This document shows, in pieces, positions 1-5,794 of a stretch of DNA of 8,819 nt. The notes under the pieces were generated by a model. That model saw only the letters and a list, made by a program, of their open reading frames with translations. It made no database searches and had not been told where the DNA came from. Position 1 is the stretch's first letter; each line of letters opens with the position of its first letter. Both the position numbers and the translations under genes were made by a program. This DNA is from an uncultured Rhodanobacteraceae bacterium (GTDB lineage Bacteria; Pseudomonadota; Gammaproteobacteria; Xanthomonadales; Rhodanobacteraceae), in assembly GCA_937902695.1 (NCBI GenBank), contig CALFNI010000033.1, positions 1 to 8,819 on the forward strand. The letters run 5' to 3'.

Positions 1-245
1 TTTTTCGCGCGGCTGACCATGTTATCGAACGCCCTATCCAGGATCTGGTATTCGCGGCGCGTCACTTCGTCTTCTTCCCAGAACAGTTGCTGCAGATCCT
101 GCACCCATTCGAAGTAACTGACCACGACGCCGCCGGAATTGCAGAGGATGTCGGGGATCACGAAAATCTCGCGCTGATGCTTCTCCAGGATCAGATCGGC
201 CTCAGGCGTCGTCGGCCCATTGGCGCCCTCGGCCAGTACGCGGCA
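1..245 (-). CDS. Glutamate dehydrogenase, C-terminal fragment (joined to purM)
   Basis: Minus-strand translation from 245 to 1 gives about 81 residues of an NAD(P)-dependent Glu/Leu/Phe/Val dehydrogenase, which interconverts glutamate and 2-oxoglutarate plus ammonia. Family hallmarks seen in order are [13 protein letters not shown], then [12 protein letters not shown], then [12 protein letters not shown] and FWEEDEV, all from the nucleotide-binding domain and the return toward the C-terminus. There is no start codon: the reading frame is entered directly after the TAA that ends the purM fragment (246-248), in the same frame. The 3' end runs off the window at base 1. GC over 1-240 is about 58% by hand count against about 69% in the adjoining purM part, so it has a different origin or compositional history. 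Family identity is near certain. Whether it is physically adjacent to purM in the genome is doubtful. Confidence 0.8.
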
Positions 246-494
246 TTACGTGTCGTGGCGTTTCAGATCCTGCGCGAGCTTGAGCTTGGTGCCGACGCCG
301 TCTGTGCCGGAGACGAGCACCGGTTCCCTGAAGCGCCCGCCGAGCTCGAACAGCGCGCCGAAGCCGCCGAGCCCGGCCATGACCTCGGGCCGGAACGTGC
401 GCCTGACCAGCGGCTTGATGCGCTCGACGACCTCGTTGCCCGCGTCGATGTCGACGCCGGCGGCGCGGTAGCTTAAGGATTCGGTATCGGCCAT
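246..494 (-). CDS. purM: Phosphoribosylformylglycinamidine cyclo-ligase (AIR synthase), N-terminal fragment
   Basis: PurM closes FGAM to aminoimidazole ribonucleotide using ATP, the fifth step of purine synthesis, in the cytoplasm. Only the first 82 residues are present, against roughly 345-350 in the family. Visible signatures are [12 protein letters not shown] (residues 8-19), the glycine-rich [11 protein letters not shown] (41-51) and [11 protein letters not shown] (62-72), the nucleotide/substrate-binding start of the domain. The frame stops at RHDT with TAA, exactly where family members continue with a TIG.D-type stretch, and glutamate dehydrogenase sequence follows. The ATG at 492-494 is the natural family start, with no clear Shine-Dalgarno. 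Divergent pairing with a DUF2066 gene matches the usual purM neighbourhood in Gammaproteobacteria, so the N-terminal part sits in its proper place. As written the product cannot be functional. Confidence 0.88.
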   Translation of the reverse strand: MADTESLSYRAAGVDIDAGNEVVERIKPLVRRTFRPEVMAGLGGFGALFELGGRFREPVLVSGTDGVGTKLKLAQDLKRHDT

Positions 495-529
495 CGCAGG
501 AAGCGGTCACGGTCGTGCGCGGGGCGCGA

Positions 530-535
530 ATGATA
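530..535 (-). promoter_or_regulatory. Possible -10 element for purM
   Basis: Minus-strand hexamer TATCAT lies about 36 bp upstream of the purM ATG and is one of the few AT-rich spots in the gap. The matching -35 position (about 553-558) falls in the loop of the 542-569 hairpin and is a poor match, so this is a weak guess. Confidence 0.25.
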
Positions 536-541
536 GCAGGC

Positions 542-569
542 GACGCATCCGGCCTCGGCCGGATGCGTC
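542..569. repeat. Perfect palindromic hairpin, 13-bp stem
   Basis: Arms GACGCATCCGGCC (542-554) and GGCCGGATGCGTC (557-569) are exact inverted copies around a two-base centre (TC). It overlaps the first four bases of the next repeat unit and sits between the divergent purM and DUF2066 genes. There is no U-tract, so it is not a typical intrinsic terminator. It is probably part of the composite repeat that follows. Confidence 0.7.
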
Positions 570-647
570 GTCCCCGCGAAAGCGGGGACCAGCGCCTTTC
601 GGCGACTCGAGCAACGGCGCTGGGTTCCCGCTTTCGCGGGAACGACG
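566..647. repeat. Inverted pair of REP-like elements, family 1 (GAAA-loop hairpins)
   Basis: Two copies of a roughly 31-bp unit lie head to head: 566-596 on plus and 616-647 on minus, separated by 19 bp. Each has an 8-bp stem and a GAAA tetraloop when read in the same orientation: GTCCCCGC/GCGGGGAC in copy 1 (570-577 and 582-589) and GTTCCCGC/GCGGGAAC in copy 2. The one stem difference is compensated (C572-G587 in copy 1, T626-A641 in copy 2), which argues that the hairpin is the conserved object. The unit belongs to the type that reads VPAKAGTQ when translated, common between genes in beta- and gammaproteobacteria. The outer arms (CGTCGT and CAGCGCC) also pair between copies, so the whole element could form one long cruciform. 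Confidence 0.8.
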
Positions 648-716
648 GAGTGGGGCCCTAGCCCCTGCTTCACTCTTTCGGGCAGACTTCGGCTTTCCAC
701 GTAACGGAATACGAAC

Positions 717-1421
717 GTGCGCGCGCGCCCCACGGAAACCGCTGTCCGCCGTCTCCCGCGCCGCGGGCTGCACGCTTTCGTCGCGCTTTTCGCGCTCGCG
801 GTCTTCTGCCTCGCGCCGGCGCCGCTCCGCGCCGCGCCGCAGACGTATACCGGCGAAGCGCCGGTCGATTCGCAATCCGAAGACGATCGCCTCGAGGCGC
901 TCAAGATCGCGCTCGCGAACGTCATCATCGACCAGACCGGCGACGCCGGCGTCCTGTCGCGCTCCGACGTCGCGGCGCAGCTCGCCAAGGCGAGCCGCTA
1001 CGTGCTGCAGTTCCGCTACAAGCAGAACCCCGGCGCGGCCGACACCGGCGCGCCGAAGCTGACGCTGGTCGCCGAGTTCGACGCCGCGGCCGTCGACAAG
1101 ATGCTGCAAGGCCTCGACCTGCAGTCGGCGGGGCTCGGCGGCGCGCCGATCGATGCGACGCCCACCGACGTCATGGTCTGGGTCGGCGGCATCCGCTCGG
1201 CCGACGATTACGCGCGCGTGATCGGCTATTTCGCCAAGAGCAATCTGGTCAAGGCGACGCAGCCCAAGCAGGCGCGCGGCGACGGCATGCTCGTGAAGCT
1301 CTCGCTCGCCACCGACCTCAAGCACTTTCTCGATGCCGTGGCCATCGAGCGCCAGCTCAGCGTCGTCAACGGCGCGCCGCCGGTCGACGGCATCGATGCG
1401 ACGCTCGCGCTCGGGCCCTAG
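717..1421 (+). CDS. DUF2066 family exported protein
   Basis: A 234-residue protein of the DUF2066 family, function unknown. The N-terminus is a signal peptide: several arginines in residues 1-17, a hydrophobic core HAFVALFALAVFCLAP (19-34) and a likely cleavage near LRA-AP (about 39/40). Cys31 has no proper lipobox, so a periplasmic or loosely envelope-associated protein is more likely than a lipoprotein. The mature region carries the family's DRLEALKIALANVIIDQTGD block (57-76) and a YVLQFRYKQ stretch. The start is a GTG at 717; no better start lies downstream before the signal peptide, and no strong ribosome site is seen. It opens a plus-strand cluster with the phosphatidyltransferase six bases beyond its stop, and diverges from purM, as in other Gammaproteobacteria. 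Family call is fairly firm; the role is not known. Confidence 0.75.
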   Translation: MRARPTETAVRRLPRRGLHAFVALFALAVFCLAPAPLRAAPQTYTGEAPVDSQSEDDRLEALKIALANVIIDQTGDAGVLSRSDVAAQLAKASRYVLQFRYKQNPGAADTGAPKLTLVAEFDAAAVDKMLQGLDLQSAGLGGAPIDATPTDVMVWVGGIRSADDYARVIGYFAKSNLVKATQPKQARGDGMLVKLSLATDLKHFLDAVAIERQLSVVNGAPPVDGIDATLALGP

Positions 1422-1427
1422 GCGCCG

Positions 1428-1991
1428 ATGCTGCGCCACCTGCCCAATCTCGTCACGATCCTGCGCATGCTGCTGGTCGTGCCGCTCTGCTGGCTGATCG
1501 ACCACGGCCGGTACGAAGGCGCGCTGGTCGTCGCGGCGATCGCGGGCTTCAGCGATGCGGTCGACGGCTTTCTCGCCAAGCACTACGGCTGGCAGACCTG
1601 GCTCGGCGGCATCCTCGATCCGATCGCCGACAAGCTGCTGCTGATGGCCGCGTTCCTCTGGCTCGCGTTCGCGGGCGACATGCCGCAATGGCTCGCGGCG
1701 CTGGTGATCGGGCGCGATCTCGTCATCGTCGCCGGCGCGGTGGCCTACCATCATCTGATCGGACGCTTCGACGCGTCGCCGAGCCCGCTCTCGAAGCTGA
1801 CGACGGTCGTGCAGATCGTTTTCGTGCTCGCCGAGCTGCTGCGTCTTTCCCGCTGGATCGACGTGCCGGATAGCGTGCGCAACGCGGCAATCGGCGTCAC
1901 GGCGGGCCTGACGCTCGCAAGCGGCCTGCACTATGTCATCGTCTGGGGCGCGCGTGCGTGGCAGACTGCAGCCGGAAGGAAAGGGCGATGA
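1428..1991 (+). CDS. CDP-alcohol phosphatidyltransferase family protein (PgsA-like)
   Basis: A 187-residue integral membrane enzyme that transfers a phosphatidyl group from CDP-diacylglycerol to an alcohol. The catalytic motif D-x2-D-G-x2-A-R-x8-G-x3-D-x3-D is complete at D43, D46, G47, A50, K51, G60, D64 and D68, except that the usual Arg is Lys51. Hydrophobic helices are visible at about 10-25, 31-42, 69-82, 86-105, 122-138 and 153-173, matching the six-helix fold. The length suits phosphatidylglycerophosphate synthases, but the alcohol acceptor cannot be read from sequence and this may be a second, specialised paralogue of PgsA. It starts six bases after the DUF2066 stop and overlaps the next gene by ATGA (1988-1991), so translation is probably coupled. 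The cluster DUF2066 - this gene - PerM - hda is conserved in several Gammaproteobacteria. Confidence 0.88.
   Translation: MLRHLPNLVTILRMLLVVPLCWLIDHGRYEGALVVAAIAGFSDAVDGFLAKHYGWQTWLGGILDPIADKLLLMAAFLWLAFAGDMPQWLAALVIGRDLVIVAGAVAYHHLIGRFDASPSPLSKLTTVVQIVFVLAELLRLSRWIDVPDSVRNAAIGVTAGLTLASGLHYVIVWGARAWQTAAGRKGR
1976..1985 (+). promoter_or_regulatory. Ribosome binding site that fixes the PerM start
   Basis: The purine run AAGGAAAGGG lies just before ATG 1988-1990 and contains a good AGGA core. An in-frame upstream start at 1958 exists, but would lie deep inside the preceding gene and lacks such a site. The protein beginning MSEQRLD is therefore preferred. Confidence 0.6.
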
Positions 1992-3139
1992 GCGAACAGC
2001 GACTCGACATCCGCTGGCAGTGGCTGATCCTGATCGGGATCGTGGGCTTCGTCGTCTGGCTCCTGAGGCCGGTGCTCGCGCCGTTCGTGCTGGCGGCGCT
2101 CTTCGCGTACCTCGGCGATCCGGTCGCGGATCGGCTCGAAAAGCGCATGCCGCGCCAGGTCGCGGTCAGCCTCGTGTTCCTCGTCATGATCGTCGTCTTC
2201 GTCGCGATCCTGCTCGTGCTCGTGCCGTTCATCGAGCGGCAGATCTCGAACTTTCTCGCCCAGCTGCCGAGCTGGATCGACTGGTTCCAGACGCGCGCGG
2301 CGCCCTGGCTGGAAGCGCACCTGGGCATCTCGACCGACGTGCTCGACACGCAGCAGGTGATCGGCGTCCTGCAGAACAACTGGAAGGAAGCCGGCGGCTT
2401 CGCGACGGCCGTGATCGCCAGGGTGTCGAAGTCGGGCCTCACGATCGTCGGCTGGGCGCTCAACATCGTCATGATCCCGGTCGTCGCGTTCTATCTGCTG
2501 CGCGACTGGGACATCATGGTCGAGCGCATCCACGCGCTCGTGCCGCGCTCGATCGAGCCGGTCGTCGCGCGCCTGGCGCGCGAGTCCGACGAAGTGCTCG
2601 GCGCGTTCCTGCGCGGCCAGCTCAGCGTGATGGTCGTCCTCGGCGTCATCTACGGCGTCGGACTCTGGATCGCCGGCATCAGCGTCGGGCCGCTGATCGG
2701 CATGATCGCGGGCCTGATCAGCTTCGTGCCGTACCTCGGCGCCATCACCGGCGTCCTGATGGGCGTCATCGCGGCGATCGTGCAGTACCAGGACTGGCAG
2801 CACGTCGCCTACGTCGCGATCGTGTTCGCGATCGGGCAGACGCTCGAAGGCTACGTGCTGGTGCCGCGGCTCGTCGGCGAGAAGATCGGCCTGCATCCCG
2901 TCGCCGTGATCTTCGCGGTGCTCGCGGGCGGTGAATTGTTCGGCTTCGTCGGCGTGCTGCTCGCGCTGCCGGTCGCGTCGGTCGTCATGGTGCTGCTTCG
3001 CTACGGGCATGAGCGCTATACGGCGAGCGAGCTCTATCGTGCGTCCGACGAACCCGTCATCGTCGTCGTCGGCGGCGAGGACGGCGCGCCGGAGCCGTCC
3101 GTCATCGTCGTCGAGCGGCCGCCGTCAGAAAGTCCATGA
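1988..3139 (+). CDS. AI-2E family transporter (PerM/UPF0118 family)
   Basis: A 383-residue inner-membrane protein of the AI-2 exporter (AI-2E)/PerM family. Despite the name, few members have been shown to export autoinducer-2; others act in ion or small-solute efflux, so the substrate is open. Hydrophobic segments lie at about 11-28, 29-42, 59-80, 151-172, 211-232, 235-263, 272-290 and 303-337, with a soluble loop at about 85-150. Family signatures are FLRGQL (207-212), SFVPYLGAITG (245-255) and LVPRLVGEKIGLHPV (291-305). The C-terminal tail after about residue 345 is polar and holds two similar short strands, PVIVVVGGE and SVIVVERP. The gene overlaps both neighbours by ATGA (1988-1991 and 3136-3139) and is probably co-translated with hda. 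P. aeruginosa also carries a permease of this type beside hda. Confidence 0.88.
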   Translation: MSEQRLDIRWQWLILIGIVGFVVWLLRPVLAPFVLAALFAYLGDPVADRLEKRMPRQVAVSLVFLVMIVVFVAILLVLVPFIERQISNFLAQLPSWIDWFQTRAAPWLEAHLGISTDVLDTQQVIGVLQNNWKEAGGFATAVIARVSKSGLTIVGWALNIVMIPVVAFYLLRDWDIMVERIHALVPRSIEPVVARLARESDEVLGAFLRGQLSVMVVLGVIYGVGLWIAGISVGPLIGMIAGLISFVPYLGAITGVLMGVIAAIVQYQDWQHVAYVAIVFAIGQTLEGYVLVPRLVGEKIGLHPVAVIFAVLAGGELFGFVGVLLALPVASVVMVLLRYGHERYTASELYRASDEPVIVVVGGEDGAPEPSVIVVERPPSESP

Positions 3140-3837
3140 GCGTGCAGCTGCCGCTGACGCTGCGCTGGCCGGCGCATCAGCGATTCGAGGCGTTCGAGGT
3201 CGGCGACAACGGCGTCGCGGTCGATCTGTTGCGTCGCGCGGCGTCGGAGTCGACGCAAGTATCGCTCTATCTTTCGGGACCCAGCGGAAGCGGGCGCACG
3301 CATCTCCTGATTGCGACGTGCTCGGCTGCCCATGCGGCCGGCCGCAGCGCGCAATACCTGCCGCTCGCGACGCTGCGCGCGAACGTCGACGCCGCGATCC
3401 GCGCATTCGGCGGCAGCGCCTTGCTCGCGATCGACGATGTCGATGCAATCGCCGGCGACGGCCCCGCCGAGCATGCGCTGTTCGATCTCTACAACCGGTG
3501 TCGTGCGGAAGGCGCGAGCCTGCTGTTTACCGCGAAGGCACCGCCCGCGCAGGTCGGGGTTGCGTTGCCGGATCTCGTTTCGCGGCTCGGCGCGTGCACG
3601 CAGGTCGTGCTGAAACCGCTGGCCGAACTGCAGCGTCGCGGGCTCGTGCGCGCGCGCGCGGCCGCGCGCGGGATCGAGCTCGACGAGCCTGTCCTCGACT
3701 GGCTCTTCGCGCGCGAGAAACGCGATCTTGGATCGCTGCTCGGCGTGCTCGACCGGGTCGACGCGGCGTCGTTAGCCGCGCAACGTCGCGTCACAGTACC
3801 GTTCCTCAAAAGACTGCTCGACCCCCAAACACCCTGA
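3136..3837 (+). CDS. hda: DnaA regulatory inactivator Hda
   Basis: A 233-residue AAA+ protein that binds the DNA-loaded sliding clamp and stimulates ATP hydrolysis by DnaA, preventing re-initiation of replication. The N-terminal clamp-binding motif QLPLTL is at 4-9. The P-loop reads GPSGSGRT (48-55), with Arg in place of the usual Lys, as is normal for Hda. Walker B is LLAIDD (96-101), the Box VII arginine finger is R150 in DLVSRLG, and a sensor II-like helix reads KRDLGSLLGVLDRVD (195-209). The protein lacks DnaA's DNA-binding domain IV, consistent with Hda length. It starts in an ATGA overlap with the PerM gene and is last in the operon; a repeat hairpin begins six bases after its stop. Identification rests on length, clamp motif and synteny and is strong. 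Confidence 0.92.
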   Translation: MSVQLPLTLRWPAHQRFEAFEVGDNGVAVDLLRRAASESTQVSLYLSGPSGSGRTHLLIATCSAAHAAGRSAQYLPLATLRANVDAAIRAFGGSALLAIDDVDAIAGDGPAEHALFDLYNRCRAEGASLLFTAKAPPAQVGVALPDLVSRLGACTQVVLKPLAELQRRGLVRARAAARGIELDEPVLDWLFAREKRDLGSLLGVLDRVDAASLAAQRRVTVPFLKRLLDPQTP

Positions 3838-3842
3838 TTTTT

Positions 3843-3880
3843 CCCCTCTCCCGCTTGCGGGAGAGGGTAGGGTGAGGGCA
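3843..3880 (+). repeat. REP-like element, family 2, copy 1 (possible terminator after hda)
   Basis: An 11-bp perfect stem, CCCTCTCCCGC (3844-3854) and GCGGGAGAGGG (3857-3867), with a two-base centre is followed by the tail TAGGGTGAGGGCA. It starts six bases after the hda stop, and the TTTTT at 3838-3842 lies before, not after, the stem on this strand. On the minus strand that run would follow the hairpin as A residues, so neither orientation gives a classical U-tract. It may still stop or stabilise the hda transcript. Confidence 0.75.
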
Positions 3881-3922
3881 AGCGTGAGCCATCCTCGCCT
3901 AGAAGAACGCTCGAACCCGGAC

Positions 3923-3960
3923 TGCCCTCACCCTAGCCCTCTCCCGCACGCGGGAGAGTG
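3923..3960 (-). repeat. REP-like element, family 2, copy 2, overlapping the end of murU
   Basis: Read on the minus strand this copy matches 3843-3880 apart from two substitutions and one inserted base, so the two are an inverted pair 42 bp apart. Its stem is CTCTCCCGC (3939-3947) with GCGGGAGAG (3950-3958). It covers the last eight codons and the TAG of murU. The 42-bp gap between the copies shows no gene; AGCGT (3881-3885) and ACGCT (3907-3911) could extend pairing inside it. Confidence 0.78.
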
Positions 3961-4616
3961 GATATGGCGGCGCGGAGCTGCGCGGGCGTGCCGATGTTCG
4001 TCCAGTACCCGTCGAACCGCTCGCCGCTGAGCTTCCCGTCGCGCATCGCACGTTGATACAGCGGCAGCAGCTTGAAGTGCGTCGCGCTCTCGCCGGCCAC
4101 GAACTCCGGCCTATACACCGCAATGTTCGCGAACGTCAGCTTCTCGCCCGCGCCGCCTTCGTTGAGACGCGAGCCGTCGAGAAAGAAATCCCCGCGTGGA
4201 TGAAACGCCGGATTCGGCACCATGACCAGATGCGCGAGCCCGCGCGGCTCCGCCGGCAATTTCGCGTAGTCGTAATCGCTGACGATGTCGGCCGAGACGC
4301 CGATGAAAGGCGCATCGCCGAGCAGCGGCAGCGCATGCTTGATGCCGCCGCCCGTTTCGAGCGGCTTTTCGCCCTCGTAGCTGTAGCGGATGCGAACGCC
4401 CCAGCGCGAACCGTCGCCGAGCGCGGCCGGAAACTGCCCGGCGAGGTGCGAGGTGTTGATGACGATGTCGCCGACGCCGATCGCCGCGAGCTTTTCGAGG
4501 TGATGCTCGATCAGCATCTTGCCGCCGACCTGCAAAAGCGGTTTCGGCGTCGCATCGCTCAACGGGCGCATGCGCTCGCCGCGTCCGGCCGCGAAGATCA
4601 TCGCCGTGCGGATCAT
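3933..4616 (-). CDS. murU: N-acetylmuramate alpha-1-phosphate uridylyltransferase MurU
   Basis: A 227-residue sugar-1-phosphate nucleotidyltransferase, which in the MurU route joins MurNAc-1-phosphate and UTP to make UDP-MurNAc. This recycles wall sugar and bypasses the fosfomycin-sensitive MurA step. The N-terminal signature AAGRGERMRPLSDATPKPL is at 9-27, with the uridine-contact region ETGGGIKHALPLLGDAPF at 87-104. The usual NGDI..DYDF-type metal motif reads SADIVSDYD (108-116), and the usual W-x-D-x-G-T motif reads WTNIGT (205-210), with Asn for Asp; this could alter metal binding. The start ATG (4614-4616) overlaps the amgK stop as ATGA. The last eight residues, TLPRAGEG, and the TAG come from the family 2 repeat. 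The pairing with amgK makes MurU more likely than another nucleotidyltransferase. Confidence 0.85.
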   Translation of the reverse strand: MIRTAMIFAAGRGERMRPLSDATPKPLLQVGGKMLIEHHLEKLAAIGVGDIVINTSHLAGQFPAALGDGSRWGVRIRYSYEGEKPLETGGGIKHALPLLGDAPFIGVSADIVSDYDYAKLPAEPRGLAHLVMVPNPAFHPRGDFFLDGSRLNEGGAGEKLTFANIAVYRPEFVAGESATHFKLLPLYQRAMRDGKLSGERFDGYWTNIGTPAQLRAAISTLPRAGEG

Positions 4617-5665
4617 GCAGCCGTCGCCGGGCCGCACGGCTCGGTGATGTCGCGAGCGCCGAGCGCGCGTTCGAGGAGGTCCGCCAGCGCCGCCGTCTCG
4701 CGATAGCGGCGCGCAACCGTGATGACGTAGCGCCACGTCAGCGGCAAATCGGCGAGGTAGTGCCGCTTGCCGTCGCGATACCAGAGCCGGCAGAAGATGC
4801 CGAGCACCTTGATGTGCCGCTGCAATCCGGCGAGATCGAACCAGCGCCGCAGGCGCGCGCCGTCGACGTGCGTATCGATCAGGTGCGCGTGGCGCAGGCG
4901 CTGGCCGTACGCGTCGAGCCAGCCTTCGACGCGCTCGGCGTCCCAGGCGATGTAGCAGTCGCGCAGCAGCGAGGCGAGGTCGTACGCGATCGGGCCGTTC
5001 ATCGCGCCCTGGAAATCGACGATGCCCGGACTTTCGAGCAGCGGGTCGCCTTGCGCGGCAGCGCGCGGGATCACCAAGAGATTGCGGCTGTGATAATCGC
5101 GATGCATGAACGCCTGCGGCTGCGCGCGCAGCTCGTTGATCAGCGCGCGGAATGCGAGCTCGATGACGTCCCAGTCGTCGCAGCCGATCCCGAAGCCGAG
5201 ATGGCGGCGCAGGAACCACTCGGGCATCAGCTCGAGCTCGGTCGCGACGAATGCTTCGTCGAAGTGCGGCAAGCCGGTCGGATCGACCTGCGTCTGCATG
5301 CGCAGCAGCGCATCGAGCGCATCGGCGTAGAGCGCGTCGGCGGAGGTGTCGTCGAGCTCGGCAAGGTAAAGGCGCGTGCCGAGATCCTCCATCAGCACGA
5401 AGCCCTGCGCGCGATCGACCGCGAACACCCGGGGCGCATGCAGGCCGGCCGCGCGAAGGCGCGCGCCGATCGCGAGCCACGGCTCGATGTTTTCCTTGTC
5501 CGGCGGCGCGTCCATCACCACCTGCGTGCCGCCGGGACCGGTCACGCGCCAGTAGCTGCGAAAGCTCGCATCGGCCGACGCCGGCTCGATCGACACGCCA
5601 GACATCGCGAGCGAGGTCTCGGCAAAGCGGCGCAGGGCATCCGTGCGCGGTGCGGTGGGGGTCAT
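4613..5665 (-). CDS. amgK: N-acetylmuramate/N-acetylglucosamine kinase AmgK
   Basis: A 350-residue kinase of the aminoglycoside phosphotransferase (APH/choline kinase-like) fold that phosphorylates MurNAc, and GlcNAc, at the anomeric position, feeding MurU. The catalytic loop HRDYHSRN is at 188-195 with base Asp190, followed by the metal-binding VDFQGAMNGPIAYDLASLL (216-234) with Asp217. The N-lobe has a ...FRSYWRV strand (35-41) and a VLMEDLG hinge (90-96), typical of the family. The length is normal for AmgK. The ATG at 5663-5665 has only a weak ribosome site. The ATGA overlap with murU makes a two-gene unit, transcribed away from the suf genes. Other APH-fold kinases are possible on motifs alone; the murU partner settles it. 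Confidence 0.88.
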   Translation of the reverse strand: MTPTAPRTDALRRFAETSLAMSGVSIEPASADASFRSYWRVTGPGGTQVVMDAPPDKENIEPWLAIGARLRAAGLHAPRVFAVDRAQGFVLMEDLGTRLYLAELDDTSADALYADALDALLRMQTQVDPTGLPHFDEAFVATELELMPEWFLRRHLGFGIGCDDWDVIELAFRALINELRAQPQAFMHRDYHSRNLLVIPRAAAQGDPLLESPGIVDFQGAMNGPIAYDLASLLRDCYIAWDAERVEGWLDAYGQRLRHAHLIDTHVDGARLRRWFDLAGLQRHIKVLGIFCRLWYRDGKRHYLADLPLTWRYVITVARRYRETAALADLLERALGARDITEPCGPATAA

Positions 5666-5721
5666 GGGAGCTCGGCGGAGGCCGTTTCGGGCCGTTCCGC
5701 GCAGTTTAGCGGCTCGCGGAT

Positions 5722-5750
5722 TTGCCCCGCGACCCGATAAATAGTACTAT
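5722..5750 (+). promoter_or_regulatory. Sigma70-type promoter for the suf operon
   Basis: TTGCCC (5722-5727) and TACTAT (5745-5750) are separated by exactly 17 bp, and this is the only AT-rich patch in the 129-bp gap. The expected transcript start near 5757 gives a leader of about 38 bases, including GGACGG (5782-5787) seven bases before the GTG start of the Rrf2 gene. Assignment is by consensus match and position only. Confidence 0.6.
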
Positions 5751-5752
5751 TT
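5739..5752. promoter_or_regulatory. Palindromic operator, probably for the Rrf2 regulator
   Basis: AAATAGTACTATTT is a perfect 14-bp inverted repeat with no spacer. It overlaps the whole -10 of the suf promoter, so a bound dimer would block RNA polymerase. Rrf2 proteins such as IscR bind as dimers to AT-rich dyads at their own promoters; the adjacent regulator is the natural ligand. Direct binding is inferred, not shown. Confidence 0.6.
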
Positions 5753-5794
5753 CAGTCCTGATTTGATGCCTGATCCAGACCGGACGGAATCCGC

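Noticed and set aside
652..665. Small GGGGC/GCCCC hairpin upstream of the DUF2066 gene
   Set aside because: A five-base GC stem is expected by chance at this composition; nothing else supports a function.
717..836. Cys31 of the DUF2066 protein as a lipoprotein site
   Set aside because: The preceding residues AVF do not fit a lipobox (Phe at -1), and a signal peptidase I site is present further on.
507..1931. 474-codon open frame on the minus strand opposite the DUF2066 and phosphatidyltransferase genes
   Set aside because: Composition is dominated by Arg, Asp, His and Ala, the usual antisense shadow of GC-rich genes. It shows no motif, while the plus-strand proteins have clear family signatures.
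3843..3880. CRISPR-like or tandem repeat array suggested by repeated CCCTCTCCCGC sequence
   Set aside because: Only two copies, in inverted orientation, each palindromic, with no regular spacers.
4760..5740. 326-codon plus-strand open frame opposite amgK
   Set aside because: AmgK on the minus strand has intact kinase motifs. This frame is a composition artefact and would run over the suf promoter.
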